This document shows positions 9,251 to 18,746 of a stretch of DNA of 64,000 nt, one piece after another. The position numbers and the translations under genes are program-made. The DNA comes from Pseudomonas guariconensis (GTDB lineage Bacteria > Pseudomonadota > Gammaproteobacteria > Pseudomonadales > Pseudomonadaceae). Where the stretch lies: the NCBI RefSeq assembly GCF_015680235.1, contig NZ_JADLJL010000005.1:124001-188000 (forward strand), in the 5' to 3' direction. Numbering within the stretch: the first letter of the stretch is position 1; each line of letters starts with the position of its first letter. The notes below the pieces were generated by a model. It was not told the origin of the DNA, did no database searches, and was given only the letters and a program-made list of their open reading frames with translations.

Positions 9251-10447
9251 ATGTCCCTGCCCAGCCTTCGCCTCAAAGCCAATGCCGACCGCCGCCTGCG
9301 CGCCGGCCACCTGTGGGTCTACAGCAATGAAGTCGACGTCGCCGCGACCCCGCTGCAAGGCCTGCGCGCCGGCCAGCAGGCGATCCTCGAGACGGCCACC
9401 GGCAAACCGCTGGGCGTGGTGGCGGTCAGCCCCAACAACCTGATCTGCGCCCGCCTGTTGTCGCGCGACGCCAAGCTGCCGCTGGACAAGTCGCTGCTGG
9501 TGCACCGCCTGAACGTCGCCCTGTCCCTGCGCGAACGCCTGTTCGACCAGCCCTGCTACCGCCTGGTCTACGGCGACTCCGACCTGCTGCCGGGCCTGGT
9601 GGTCGATCGCTTCCACGACATCCTGGTAGTCCAGCTGGCCTCGGCCACCATGGAAGCCCACAAGGACGACGTGGTCGCCGCCCTGGTGCAGGTGCTCAAG
9701 CCCAGCGGCATCCTGTTCAAGAACGACTCCGCCGCCCGCGATGCCGAAGGCCTGGAACGCTACGTCGAGACAGTCTATGGCGAAGTACCGGACTGGGTGC
9801 CGCTGGTAGAAAACGGTGTGAAGTTCGAGGCGCCGGTGCGTGACGGCCAGAAGACCGGCTGGTTCTACGACCACCGCATGAATCGCGCGCGCCTGGCTCC
9901 GTACGTGAAGGGCAAGCGCGTGCTGGACCTGTTCAGCTACATCGGTGGCTGGGGCGTACAGGCCGGCGCATTCGGCGCCAGCGAAGTGTTCTGCGTGGAT
10001 GCCTCGGGCTTTGCCCTCGATGGCGTGGAGCGCAACGCGGCGCTCAACGGCATCGCCGAGAAGCTGACCTGCATCGAAGGCGACGTGTTCGAGGCCCTGC
10101 GCGAGCTGAAGGCGGCCGAGGAGCGTTTCGACGTGATCATCGCCGACCCACCCGCCTTCATCAAACGCAAGAAGGACCTGAAGAACGGCGAGGCCGCCTA
10201 CCGCCGCCTCAACGAACAGGCCATGCGCATGCTCACCAAGGACGGCATCCTGGTCAGCGCCTCGTGCTCGATGCACCTGCCAGAGGACGACCTGCACAAT
10301 ATTCTGCTGACCAGCGCCCGCCACCTGGACCGCAACCTGCAGCTGCTTGAGCGCGGTGGCCAGGGCCCGGATCATCCGGTACACCCGGCCATCGCCGAGA
10401 CCCGCTACATCAAGAGCATCACCTGCCGGTTGCTGCCCAATAGCTGA
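9251..10447 (+). CDS. rlmI: Class I SAM-dependent rRNA methyltransferase (RlmI-like, 23S m5C1962)
   Basis: A 398-residue protein with an N-terminal PUA-like RNA-binding domain (GHLWVYSNEVD near residue 20). A linker follows, then a Rossmann methyltransferase domain with VLDLFSYIGGWG for SAM binding, FDVIIADPPAFIKRK (the NPP-like motif) and SCSMHL carrying the catalytic-type cysteine. The length equals that of RlmI, which methylates C1962 of 23S rRNA. The start at 9251 is where PUA similarity begins; the frame is open upstream into the REP repeats, but that part is not plausible protein. Confidence 0.92.
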   Translation: MSLPSLRLKANADRRLRAGHLWVYSNEVDVAATPLQGLRAGQQAILETATGKPLGVVAVSPNNLICARLLSRDAKLPLDKSLLVHRLNVALSLRERLFDQPCYRLVYGDSDLLPGLVVDRFHDILVVQLASATMEAHKDDVVAALVQVLKPSGILFKNDSAARDAEGLERYVETVYGEVPDWVPLVENGVKFEAPVRDGQKTGWFYDHRMNRARLAPYVKGKRVLDLFSYIGGWGVQAGAFGASEVFCVDASGFALDGVERNAALNGIAEKLTCIEGDVFEALRELKAAEERFDVIIADPPAFIKRKKDLKNGEAAYRRLNEQAMRMLTKDGILVSASCSMHLPEDDLHNILLTSARHLDRNLQLLERGGQGPDHPVHPAIAETRYIKSITCRLLPNS

Positions 10448-10450
10448 TCG

Positions 10451-10524
10451 GCACTAAAGCCGCGCCTACAACGCTACCCCCTGTAGGCGCGGCCTAGTGC
10501 CGCGAAAGGGCCGCAACGCGGCCC
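10451..10524. repeat. Palindromic element and hairpin between rlmI and mgtE
   Basis: An imperfect inverted repeat (GCACTAAAGCCGCGCCTACA at 10451-10470 against TGTAGGCGCGGCCTAGTGC at 10482-10500) is followed by a GGGCCGC-AAC-GCGGCCC hairpin at 10508-10524. It lies between convergent genes and could terminate both. Confidence 0.75.
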
Positions 10525-10532
10525 CGTTTCAC

Positions 10533-11588
10533 TCAAATATCCAACACCTGCGACGCGATCCCGAAATACACCAGCACACCCGCCGCATCGGCGATCGACG
10601 TCACCAAGGGCCCACTGGCTGTAGCCGGGTCGAGCCTGAAGCGGCTGAGCAGGAACGGCAGGCTCATACCGATCAGGCTGCCGACCAACACGATCACCAG
10701 CATGCTGCTGGCCACGATCACGGCGATCTCCGGGCCGCCGCGCAATACCCCGAGCGACGCCACCGCCACCGCCATGGTGCCTCCCAGCGCCAATGCCACG
10801 CCGCATTCGCGCGTCAGCATGCGCAACCAGTCGCGCATCACCACCTCGCCAGTGGCCAGGCCACGAACCATCAAGGTCGCCGACTGCGCACCGGCATTGC
10901 CACCGCTGTCCACCAGCAACGGCAGGAAGAACACCAAGGCGATATGTGCAGCGATGGTTTCCTCGAACGCCGCGATACCCGCGCCCGAGAACAGGTTGCC
11001 GAACACCAGCAGCACCAGCCACAACACGCGCTTGCGATACAGCAGGCCGATGGTCGCGTCCTTCAGGTTGCCGACATGGTTGGTGATCGACGCGCCCTTG
11101 TGGAAGTCCTCGGTGGCCTCGTCGACCACCACGTCCAGGGCATCGTCGTAGGTGACGATACCCACCAGGCGCCCCTGCTCGTCCAGTACCGGCACGGCCA
11201 GCAGGTCGTGCTCGCGCATCAGCCGCGCCACATCTTCCTGGCAGGTGGCGGTGCACACGCAGATGACCTTGCGCACCATGATCCGGTCGATCGGCTGGTC
11301 AGGGGCGGCGAGGATCAGCTCGCGCAGGGATACGGTACCCAGCAAGTTGCGCTGGGCATCCAGGACGTAGGATTGATAGATGGTCTCGGCATCGGCGGCT
11401 TCGCGCCGCAGCATGTCGATGGCCTGGCTGGCGCTCAGGCCACTGTCCAGGCTCGAGTATTCGCTGGTCATCAACGCGCCGGCGGTGCCTTCGGGGTAGC
11501 GACGTCCATCCAGCAGGTGGTCGCGGCGGGCCTGGGCGGCCAGGCGCAGGTCGAGGGGCGAAACAAGCGTATCGGTGGTGTGTTGCAT
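10533..11588 (-). CDS. mgtE: Magnesium transporter, MgtE family, short form
   Basis: A 351-residue inner-membrane protein. A paired CBS domain spans about residues 35-165 (including PIDRIMVRKVICV and LLAVPVLDEQGRLVGIVTYDD). A membrane domain with five hydrophobic segments follows; it contains the MgtE signature PLLVDSGGNAGAQSATLMVR and ends VYFGIASQVLDI. Typical MgtE proteins are about 450 residues and begin with a superhelical N domain that senses Mg2+. Here that domain is nearly absent, so gating would depend on the CBS pair. The start has AGGAGA 5 bases upstream. The gene is divergent from ilvD across 509 bases. Confidence 0.88.
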   Translation of the reverse strand: MQHTTDTLVSPLDLRLAAQARRDHLLDGRRYPEGTAGALMTSEYSSLDSGLSASQAIDMLRREAADAETIYQSYVLDAQRNLLGTVSLRELILAAPDQPIDRIMVRKVICVCTATCQEDVARLMREHDLLAVPVLDEQGRLVGIVTYDDALDVVVDEATEDFHKGASITNHVGNLKDATIGLLYRKRVLWLVLLVFGNLFSGAGIAAFEETIAAHIALVFFLPLLVDSGGNAGAQSATLMVRGLATGEVVMRDWLRMLTRECGVALALGGTMAVAVASLGVLRGGPEIAVIVASSMLVIVLVGSLIGMSLPFLLSRFRLDPATASGPLVTSIADAAGVLVYFGIASQVLDI

Positions 11589-12097
11589 GAGGTTCTCCTG
11601 GCGCCGTGACAGGCGCCCGCAGACCTCAGCCAGACAGGCTCAAGCCTTCGGAAGCCCTGGCGACGGCGCGCTCAGTGCCAGATTGCAGGTTCGCGAAGAA
11701 CTGAAACTGGGAAGGTCCATTGAGGTCATGTCTCGTGAAGCCGCACATGCGGCGCCGGGATAATAGGCCAAGCAAACGGGTGCGTCAGCGCCGCCAGGGT
11801 AGGTTTTGCAGATTTGGGAAACGTCCTACAAACACCAGGGAAGACGAAAACATCGCCGAACCCCAGTACAGAGGCCGCCGACCATCCATATGCCCATTCC
11901 CTCCGGGCGCCAGCGGTGTAGAATCGACCCATTCATCGCCAGTCATCCCCGGCGGGTTTATGAGCTCTGGTCCAGCCTGCGGCGATCCCGCGCGGTCTTC
12001 GACCCCCATCCGTGCCAGCGGCAACCGGCCTCGGCGTCAAGGAAAAGAGAAGCTCACTCCCCTATTCGTGACCTGATTCAGCCGCCAGGAGTGCTTC
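11589..12097. other. Divergent mgtE/ilvD intergenic region
   Basis: The 509-base gap has no gene that I would support; one 99-codon open frame (11806-12105) runs into ilvD and lacks protein-like composition. On the mgtE side a GGCGCC-N6-GGCGCC hairpin (11600-11617) stands directly before the Shine-Dalgarno sequence, and CCGCA-CA-TGCGG lies at 11741-11752. I do not recognise an M-box riboswitch. On the ilvD side there is a TAGAAT -10-like box at 11919-11924. Confidence 0.6.
11919..11924 (+). promoter_or_regulatory. Candidate -10 box for ilvD
   Basis: TAGAAT in the context GGTGTAGAATCG lies 174 bases before the ilvD start. A long leader would follow. The -35 is not convincing. Confidence 0.3.
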
Positions 12098-13939
12098 ATG
12101 CCTGATTATCGTTCCAAGACTTCCACCCAAGGCCGCAACATGGCCGGCGCCCGTGCCCTGTGGCGCGCCACCGGGATGAAGGACGAAGACTTCAAGAAAC
12201 CGATCATCGCCATCGCCAACTCGTTCACCCAGTTCGTCCCGGGGCACGTGCACCTGAAGGACCTGGGCCAGCTGGTCGCCCGCGAGATCGAACGCGCCGG
12301 TGGCGTGGCCAAGGAATTCAACACCATCGCTGTCGACGACGGCATCGCCATGGGCCACGACGGCATGCTGTACTCGCTGCCGAGCCGCGAGATCATCGCC
12401 GACGCCGTGGAATACATGGTCAATGCCCACTGTGCCGACGCCATCGTGTGCATTTCCAACTGCGACAAGATCACCCCCGGCATGCTGATGGCCGCCCTGC
12501 GCCTGAACATCCCGGTGATCTTCGTTTCCGGCGGCCCGATGGAAGCCGGCAAGACCAAACTGGCCAGCCACGGCCTGGACCTGGTCGACGCCATGGTCAT
12601 CGCCGCCGACTCCTCGGCATCGGACGAGAAGGTCGCCGAGTACGAGCGCAGCGCCTGCCCGACCTGCGGCTCCTGCTCCGGCATGTTCACCGCCAACTCC
12701 ATGAACTGCCTGACCGAAGCCCTGGGCCTCGCCCTGCCGGGCAACGGTTCGACCCTGGCCACCCACGCCGACCGCGAGCAGCTGTTCCTCACCGCTGGGC
12801 GCACCATCGTGGAAATGTGCAAGCGCTACTACGGCGAGAACGACGAATCGGTCCTGCCGCGCAACATCGCCAGCTTCAAGGCCTTCGAGAACGCCATGAC
12901 CCTGGACATCGCCATGGGCGGTTCGACCAACACCATCCTGCATCTGCTGGCCGCGGCGCAGGAAGCCGAGGTGGACTTCGACCTGCGTGACATCGATCGC
13001 CTGTCGCGCAAGGTGCCGCAGCTGTGCAAGGTGGCGCCGAACATCCAGAAATACCACATGGAAGACGTACACCGCGCCGGCGGTATCATCAGCATTCTCG
13101 GCGAGCTGGCCCGTGGCGGCCTGCTGCACACCGACCTGCCGACCGTGCACAGCCGCAGCATGGAAGAAGCCATCGCCAAGTGGGACATCACCCAGACCGA
13201 TGACGAAGCCGTGCACACCTTCTTCAAGGCAGGCCCGGCCGGCATCCCGACCCAGACCGCGTTCAGCCAGTCGACCCGTTGGGACACCCTCGACGCCGAC
13301 CGCGCCGAAGGCTGCATCCGCAGCGTCGAGCACGCCTACTCCCAGGAAGGTGGCCTGGCGGTGCTGTACGGCAACATCGCGATGGACGGTTGCGTGGTGA
13401 AGACTGCCGGTGTCGACGAGTCGATCCTGGTATTCGAAGGCACCGCCAAGATCTTCGAGAGCCAGGACAGCGCTGTGCGCGGCATCCTCGCCGACGAAGT
13501 GAAGGCAGGCGATGTGGTCATCATCCGCTACGAAGGCCCGAAAGGCGGCCCGGGCATGCAGGAAATGCTCTACCCGACCTCGTACCTGAAGTCCAAGGGC
13601 CTGGGCAAGGCCTGCGCCCTGCTCACCGATGGCCGTTTCTCCGGCGGTACCTCGGGCCTGTCGATCGGCCACGCTTCGCCGGAAGCCGCCGCAGGCGGTG
13701 CCATCGGCCTGGTGCGCGATGGCGACAAGATCCTCATCGACATCCCCAACCGCTCGATCAACCTGTTGGTCAGCGACGAGGAGCTGGCGCACCGCCGCAT
13801 CGAGCAGGACAAGAAAGGCTGGAAGCCGGCCGAAGCCCGCCCACGCAAGGTGACCACCGCGCTGAAGGCGTATGCCCTGCTGGCCACCAGTGCCGACAAG
13901 GGTGCGGTGCGTAACAAGGCGATGCTCGAAGGGCTGTAA
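12098..13939 (+). CDS. ilvD: Dihydroxy-acid dehydratase
   Basis: A 613-residue iron-sulfur dehydratase that converts 2,3-dihydroxy-isovalerate and -methylvalerate to the 2-keto acids of valine and isoleucine synthesis. Signature motifs are [10 protein letters not shown] with Cys122, [16 protein letters not shown] at about 187-202, and the C-terminal [14 protein letters not shown]. Length and motif order are those of the long (IlvD, 4Fe-4S) form. CCAGGAG precedes the ATG by 7 bases. It stands alone, as in other pseudomonads, with ilvA elsewhere in this window. Confidence 0.98.
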   Translation: MPDYRSKTSTQGRNMAGARALWRATGMKDEDFKKPIIAIANSFTQFVPGHVHLKDLGQLVAREIERAGGVAKEFNTIAVDDGIAMGHDGMLYSLPSREIIADAVEYMVNAHCADAIVCISNCDKITPGMLMAALRLNIPVIFVSGGPMEAGKTKLASHGLDLVDAMVIAADSSASDEKVAEYERSACPTCGSCSGMFTANSMNCLTEALGLALPGNGSTLATHADREQLFLTAGRTIVEMCKRYYGENDESVLPRNIASFKAFENAMTLDIAMGGSTNTILHLLAAAQEAEVDFDLRDIDRLSRKVPQLCKVAPNIQKYHMEDVHRAGGIISILGELARGGLLHTDLPTVHSRSMEEAIAKWDITQTDDEAVHTFFKAGPAGIPTQTAFSQSTRWDTLDADRAEGCIRSVEHAYSQEGGLAVLYGNIAMDGCVVKTAGVDESILVFEGTAKIFESQDSAVRGILADEVKAGDVVIIRYEGPKGGPGMQEMLYPTSYLKSKGLGKACALLTDGRFSGGTSGLSIGHASPEAAAGGAIGLVRDGDKILIDIPNRSINLLVSDEELAHRRIEQDKKGWKPAEARPRKVTTALKAYALLATSADKGAVRNKAMLEGL

Positions 13940-13944
13940 AGGCC

Positions 13945-14050
13945 AAGGGGCCGCTTCGCGGCCCTTTCGCGGCACGAGGCCGCTCCTACAGGGATCACGC
14001 AAATCTCTGTAGGAGCGGCCTCGTGCCGCGAAAGGGCTGCAAGGCAGCCC
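13945..14050. repeat. 30-bp perfect inverted repeat flanked by GC hairpins
   Basis: Bases 13962-13991 and 14007-14036 are perfect reverse complements of 30 bases, separated by 15. The core reads CGCGGCACGAGGCCGCTCC. Smaller hairpins flank it (GGGGCCGC-TTC-GCGGCCCT near 13947-13964, and GGGCTGC-AAG-GCAGCCC near 14034-14050). The element separates the convergent ilvD and phosphatase genes and is a strong candidate for bidirectional termination as well as a REP-family palindrome. Confidence 0.85.
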
Positions 14051-14062
14051 CATTACACAGTC

Positions 14063-15118
14063 TTACTGGATCTGCTCCGGCGTCACGATCACCCAGTTCT
14101 TGTCCGCCGTCACCGGCAGCCCTTCCTTGGCCTGGGCCGCAGCGTTCTTGGCGATCATGCCATTCATCTGGTCCATGTACTTGGCCTTGCGGTTGATCCA
14201 CAGGTGGATGCCGCCCTTGTTCACATCCACACCATGGAACTGCATGTAGCCATCGCTGGTGGGCGTGTCGCCGCCGACCAACACCGGCTTCTTCCACTCA
14301 TCGATATAGGTGAGGATCGCGGCCTGCTTGCCTGCCATCCAGGTGGCCGGGGTCCACAGGTAAGGGGTCAGCTCCAGGTTCTGGTTGGCCTTCGGGTCAT
14401 ACCCCCCTTCGCTGATTTGCTTGCGCGCCGTGGTCAGTTGGCCGTTGGCGCGGTCCTTGAGCAGCAGGCTCACGCCGATGACGTTCTGCGGCTTGACGTT
14501 GTAGCCGTACTTGGGATCGGACGCGACCATCCGCACCAGTTCCTCGGACGCGGCGGAGATCACGTAGACGTCGATGCCGTTCTCCATGAGCTTATTGAAC
14601 AACTCGGTCTGCCCAGTGAAGACCTTCGGCGGCTGCACCTCCATGCGCTTGACCTGGTCGCCCTCGAAATAGGTGGTCGGTATCGGCTTGCCGGAAGCCA
14701 TCATCTCGTCGACCTGGACCTTCAGCTCCTTGAGAGTGAAGCCGGAAAATACCTGGGCGACCCAGGGGTAGCAGACCATGTCGTCGACTTCGCACAGCCG
14801 GTAGTAGTAACTGAACAGGCTCTCCTTGTGCTCGGCGGTGTCCTTGAACGGCATTAGCTTCAACGAAGGGTCGAGCTTGTCACGGGTGATCAGACCCTTG
14901 TTCTCCATGAACGGCAGCAAGGCTTCTTCGAGGTCGAAGCGGTAGCTGGTGTTGTCCATGTCGAAGACTGCGTAATTACCTTTGTGGGCATTGGCCGCGA
15001 TCATGCTGTCCAACTGCTTGGCGGCCTCTGCGGGCCAGTGCTTGAGCTCGGTGGCCCATGTCTCGACGCTGAGCAGCAGGGCCAGGCCCGCGGCGAGGAC
15101 TTTCGGAGCAGACTTCAT
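14063..15118 (-). CDS. pchP: Phosphorylcholine phosphatase-like HAD protein, exported
   Basis: A 351-residue protein starting at an ATG with CAGGAGAA upstream. A signal peptide (MKSAPKVLAAGLALLL, cleaved near residue 22) directs it to the periplasm. HAD motif I is FDMDNT with Asp53/Asp55. Motif II is VISAASEE, and the late acidic motif reads VGGDTPTSDG. Pseudomonas PchP of this size hydrolyses phosphorylcholine released from host or membrane lipids. The assignment rests on overall sequence recognition; activity on other phosphomonoesters is possible. Confidence 0.82.
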   Translation of the reverse strand: MKSAPKVLAAGLALLLSVETWATELKHWPAEAAKQLDSMIAANAHKGNYAVFDMDNTSYRFDLEEALLPFMENKGLITRDKLDPSLKLMPFKDTAEHKESLFSYYYRLCEVDDMVCYPWVAQVFSGFTLKELKVQVDEMMASGKPIPTTYFEGDQVKRMEVQPPKVFTGQTELFNKLMENGIDVYVISAASEELVRMVASDPKYGYNVKPQNVIGVSLLLKDRANGQLTTARKQISEGGYDPKANQNLELTPYLWTPATWMAGKQAAILTYIDEWKKPVLVGGDTPTSDGYMQFHGVDVNKGGIHLWINRKAKYMDQMNGMIAKNAAAQAKEGLPVTADKNWVIVTPEQIQ

Positions 15119-15272
15119 TGCAAGTTCTCCTGAACAGTGGACCTGCAACGCTAGACAACCCCCACCTTGCCCGGAGCTCCTACAACGACCTTCAACCCGC
15201 TTCGAGCGCCACGCAACATCGCAAAAACGACACCTGCATATTCCAATAGCGACTAAGCAAATTCGATTTAGA

Positions 15273-15278
15273 TATAAT
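15273..15278 (+). promoter_or_regulatory. Candidate promoter of tcyP
   Basis: A perfect TATAAT stands 86 bases upstream of the ATG at 15364, in an unusually AT-rich stretch (15230-15300) of an otherwise GC-rich genome. Such AT-rich upstream DNA is common at CysB-regulated sulfur genes, but I cannot define a CysB site. Confidence 0.45.
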
Positions 15279-15363
15279 TTCGTTTGTTTTCAGGCTGTTA
15301 GCATTTCCGTTCGCAATCGCTCATGCAGAGGCGATGCCCCTTCTGCTTTACCCTGGAGCTTCA

Positions 15364-16755
15364 ATGAACCTGCCGTTGTCACTCAACCTGCTGGCGTTCC
15401 TGGCCCTGCTACTGGGCCTGGCGCAAACCCGCCGTACCGACTGGAGCCTGGCGAAGAAAGTATTGCTCGGCCTGGTGCTGGGGGTGCTGTTCGGCCTGGT
15501 GCTGCATACGCTCTACGGCGCCGGCCACCCGGTCCTCAAGGCCACCATCGGCTGGCTCGAGCTGGTCGGCAACGGCTATGTCGGCCTGCTGCAGATGATC
15601 GTCATGCCGCTGATCTTCGCCTCGATCCTCAGCGCCGTCGCCCGCCTGCATAATGCCTCCTCGTTGGGCCGGATCAGCGTGCTGAGCATCGGCACGCTGC
15701 TGCTGACCACCGCCATCGCCGCGTTGGTCGGCATCGTCCTGACCAACCTGTTCGGCCTCAGTGCCGAGGGGCTGGTCGCCGGCGCTCAGGAAAGCGCCCG
15801 CTTGCAGGCTATCCACAGCGACTATGCCGGCAAGGTCGCCAACCTCGACATCCCGCAGCTGCTGCTGTCGTTCATCCCCAGCAATCCGGTGGGCGACCTG
15901 GCACGGGCCAAGCCGACCTCGATCATCAGTGTGGTGATCTTCGCCGTGTTCCTGGGCCTGGCAGCGCTGCAACTGATCAAGGACGACGCCGACAAGGGCA
16001 ACCGTGCGCTGGCCGCCATCGACACCCTGCAAGCCTGGGTGATGCGCTTGGTGCGTCTGGTGATGAAGCTGACCCCCTACGGCGTGCTGGCGTTGATGAC
16101 CAAGGTGGTGGCCAGCTCCAACCTGGACGACATCCTCAAGCTGGGCAGCTTCGTGGTGGTCTCGTACCTCGGCCTGGGGCTGATGTTCGTGGTTCATGGC
16201 CTGGTCCTGGCCGCGACCGGCGTCAGCCCGCTGCGCTTCTTCCGCAAGGTCTGGCCGGTACTGACCTTCGCCTTCACCAGCCGCTCCAGCGCCGCGAGCA
16301 TCCCGCTGAACATCGAGGCGCAGACCCGTCGCCTGGGTGTGCCGCAGTCGATCGCCAGTTTCAGCGCCTCGTTCGGCGCGACCATCGGCCAGAACGGCTG
16401 CGCCGGCCTGTACCCTGCCATGCTGGCAGTGATGGTCGCCCCGGCAGTGGGCATCGACACTTTCGACCCACTGTGGATCGCCACCCTGGTGGCCATCGTC
16501 ACCCTCAGCTCGGCGGGCGTGGCCGGCGTCGGCGGCGGCGCGACCTTCGCCGCACTGATCGTGCTGCCGGCCATGGGCCTGCCGGTGGAACTGGTGGCGC
16601 TGCTGATCTCGGTGGAACCGCTGATCGACATGGGCCGCACGGCGTTGAACGTGAATGGGTCGATGATGGCGGGCGTCGTGACCAGCCAGTTGCTCAAGCA
16701 GACCGACCAGCAGGTGCTGGGCGACGATGCGCATGCTGAGCTGAGCCACTCCTAA
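15364..16755 (+). CDS. tcyP: L-cystine:cation symporter (TcyP/YdjN-like, DAACS family)
   Basis: A 463-residue inner-membrane symporter of the dicarboxylate/amino acid:cation family. There are about eight hydrophobic segments. Re-entrant loop signatures are [17 protein letters not shown] and [17 protein letters not shown], and the last helix has the [12 protein letters not shown] motif. The serine-rich loop and the QNGCAG replacement of the glutamate-carrier motif are those of the TcyP cystine subfamily. It would import cystine, a sulfur source. The ATG at 15364 follows the AT-rich promoter. Confidence 0.88.
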   Translation: MNLPLSLNLLAFLALLLGLAQTRRTDWSLAKKVLLGLVLGVLFGLVLHTLYGAGHPVLKATIGWLELVGNGYVGLLQMIVMPLIFASILSAVARLHNASSLGRISVLSIGTLLLTTAIAALVGIVLTNLFGLSAEGLVAGAQESARLQAIHSDYAGKVANLDIPQLLLSFIPSNPVGDLARAKPTSIISVVIFAVFLGLAALQLIKDDADKGNRALAAIDTLQAWVMRLVRLVMKLTPYGVLALMTKVVASSNLDDILKLGSFVVVSYLGLGLMFVVHGLVLAATGVSPLRFFRKVWPVLTFAFTSRSSAASIPLNIEAQTRRLGVPQSIASFSASFGATIGQNGCAGLYPAMLAVMVAPAVGIDTFDPLWIATLVAIVTLSSAGVAGVGGGATFAALIVLPAMGLPVELVALLISVEPLIDMGRTALNVNGSMMAGVVTSQLLKQTDQQVLGDDAHAELSHS

Positions 16756-16761
16756 GGCGTT

Positions 16762-16780
16762 GGGGCCGCTTTGCGGCCCC
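16762..16780. terminator. Hairpin between convergent tcyP and folA
   Basis: GGGGCCGC-TTT-GCGGCCCC forms a perfect 8-bp stem just after the tcyP stop and just after the folA stop on the other strand. There is no long T run, so it is a termination candidate by position. Confidence 0.6.
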
Positions 16781-16785
16781 AGTGC

Positions 16786-17301
16786 TCAAACCCGATCCCA
16801 CACCTCGAAATGATAGGCAGGCTTGCCTTCCTCGACCTGCGGCTCAGTCGAGGTCAGCGTCCATTGCGCCTTGTCGAACTCAGGGAACCACGCATCCCCC
16901 TCCGGCGACAGCTCCACCCGGGTCAGGTACATCCGGTTCACCAGCCCCTTCTCCAACGCCTGCCCATACAGCTGCGCGCCTCCGATCAGCATCAGCTCGC
17001 CAACCCCCTGCTCCCGTGCCCACTGTTCGGCGCGCGCCACCGCGGCCTCCAGCGACGGGAACACTTCAGCCCCGGCAAGCGTCAGGCCCGGTTGGCGGCT
17101 GACCACGATGTTCAGCCGGCCCGGCAGCGGTCGCCCGAGCGAATCCCAGGTCTTGCGCCCCATGATGATCGGCTTGCCCAGGGTCGTGGCCTTGAAGTAT
17201 TTGAAGTCCCCCGGCAGGTGCCAGGGCATGGAATTGTCGATGCCGATCACGCGGTTCTCGGCGAGCGCCGCGATCAGGCTGAGAGGGAGTGATGTATTCA
17301 T
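16786..17301 (-). CDS. folA: Dihydrofolate reductase
   Basis: A 171-residue enzyme that reduces dihydrofolate to tetrahydrofolate with NADPH. Signatures are ALAENRVIGIDNSMPWHLPG with the active-site Trp, the acidic residue in PGDFKYFK, IIMGRKTWDSLG for cofactor binding, and ELMLIGGAQLYGQAL. The ATG at 17301 (MNTSLPLSL) places the domain at the normal distance. It complements thyA at 28.1-29.1 kb, whose reaction makes the dihydrofolate. Confidence 0.96.
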   Translation of the reverse strand: MNTSLPLSLIAALAENRVIGIDNSMPWHLPGDFKYFKATTLGKPIIMGRKTWDSLGRPLPGRLNIVVSRQPGLTLAGAEVFPSLEAAVARAEQWAREQGVGELMLIGGAQLYGQALEKGLVNRMYLTRVELSPEGDAWFPEFDKAQWTLTSTEPQVEEGKPAYHFEVWDRV

Positions 17302-17366
17302 GGGGGCGAGGATAGCACCCGGCGCCTGGGTTATGCTTTGCCCTGACTTGTGCAATGGAAGAGCTC

Positions 17367-18746
17367 GTGACTGCACCCACCCGATTCGACAAACGCTGGC
17401 TTACCGAAGCGGTGCGCCTGCGCGAGGAACAGGCCGGCCCCCTGGAGGACCAGGAAGCCAACCGTCGCGCCCGCCAGCAGGGCGGCGACCTGACGGCGCG
17501 CATCGAAACCCGCGCCCTGTGGCTGGCCGAACGCGATGGCATGGCCGATGCCCTGCGGCATTGGAAACAAGGCGCGCGTCTGGCCTTGCTGGCCCTGTCG
17601 CTGCTCGCCACGCTCAGCGGCGCAGGCCTGGGCCTGGCTGCCCTGGGCGATGGCCAGCGCCCGGTGAATGTGTTCTGGGCCGTGGGCAGCTTGCTTGGCC
17701 TGAACCTCTTGATGCTGCTGGGCTGGGCTGCGGGCCTGCTACTGGCCGGCGAGCACGGTGCGGGCCTTGGCCGCCTATGGCTATGGCTCAGCGAACGCCT
17801 GGCGCGCAACGCCAAGGCCGCACACCTGGCCCCGGCCTTGCTGGTGATGCTGCAGCGCCAACGCCTGAACCGCTGGTTGCTGGGCGTTCTGGTGCACAGC
17901 CTGTGGTCGCTGGCGATGGCGGTCGCGCTGGGCATGCTGCTGGCCCTGCTGGCCACCCGGCGCTACGGCTTCGTCTGGGAAACCACCTTGCTGGCCGCCG
18001 AACCCTTCATCGGCCTGACCCAAACCTTGGGCGCACTACCGTCGCTGCTGGGCTTCGCGGTGCCGGACGAGGCCATGATCCGCGCCAGCGGCGATACCTT
18101 GCCGGCATTGGAGCTGGCACGCCAGGCCTGGGCCAGCTGGCTGCTCGGCGTGGTGCTGGTGTATGGGCTGCTGCCACGCCTGCTGCTGGCCGCCCTGTGC
18201 CTGTGGCGTTGGCGCCAGGGGCGCGAACGCCTGGCCCTGGACCTGAACCTGCCGGGCTATAGCCAGCTGCGCGATGTGCTGATGCCCAGCAGCGAGCGGC
18301 TCGGCGTGCAGGATGCGGCTCCCGAGGCCCTGCCGCAGTTCCAGGCAGCCCAGCGCGAAAGCCAGGACGGCGGCGCCCTGCTGGTCGGCCTGGAGCTGGA
18401 CGACCAGCGTTCCTGGCCACCGGCCTTGCCCCATAGCATCGGCAATGCCGGTGTGCTCGACAGCCGCGAGTCGCGCCACAAGCTGCTGGAGCAGCTCAGC
18501 CGCTTCCCGCCGGCACGCCTGGCCATCGCCTGCGACCCGCGCCGCTCGCCGGATCGTGGCAGCCTCGCGCTGTTGGCCGAGCTAGCACGCAATGCCGGCG
18601 CCACGCGAATCTGGCTGCTCCAGGCGCTTCCCGGCCAGCCGCTGGATGCCGACCGCCTGGGCGATTGGCACGACGCCCTTGACCGTCTCGGCCTGCCCCA
18701 CGCCGACACCGCGCCCTTGACCTGGCTGGAGCATGGCCATGACTGA
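17367..18746 (+). CDS. DUF2868 membrane protein
   Basis: A 459-residue protein of unknown function. After a charged N-terminus (WLTEAVRLREEQAGPLED) there are four strongly hydrophobic segments at roughly residues 70-95, 105-130, 170-195 and 255-280, then a soluble C-terminal half with a possible Rossmann-like core (RLAIACDPRRSPDRGSLALL, TRIWLLQALPG). I place the start at the GTG at 17367, because GGAAG lies 5 bases upstream; an ATG at 17355 is the alternative. It overlaps the following GTPase gene by 8 bases, so the two are translated together. Confidence 0.85.
   Translation: MTAPTRFDKRWLTEAVRLREEQAGPLEDQEANRRARQQGGDLTARIETRALWLAERDGMADALRHWKQGARLALLALSLLATLSGAGLGLAALGDGQRPVNVFWAVGSLLGLNLLMLLGWAAGLLLAGEHGAGLGRLWLWLSERLARNAKAAHLAPALLVMLQRQRLNRWLLGVLVHSLWSLAMAVALGMLLALLATRRYGFVWETTLLAAEPFIGLTQTLGALPSLLGFAVPDEAMIRASGDTLPALELARQAWASWLLGVVLVYGLLPRLLLAALCLWRWRQGRERLALDLNLPGYSQLRDVLMPSSERLGVQDAAPEALPQFQAAQRESQDGGALLVGLELDDQRSWPPALPHSIGNAGVLDSRESRHKLLEQLSRFPPARLAIACDPRRSPDRGSLALLAELARNAGATRIWLLQALPGQPLDADRLGDWHDALDRLGLPHADTAPLTWLEHGHD

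Noticed and set aside
11806..12105. A 99-codon frame reading into ilvD as a possible leader peptide
   Set aside because: It lacks runs of Ile, Val or Leu codons, has no ribosome site and no terminator/antiterminator pair, so it is not an attenuation peptide.
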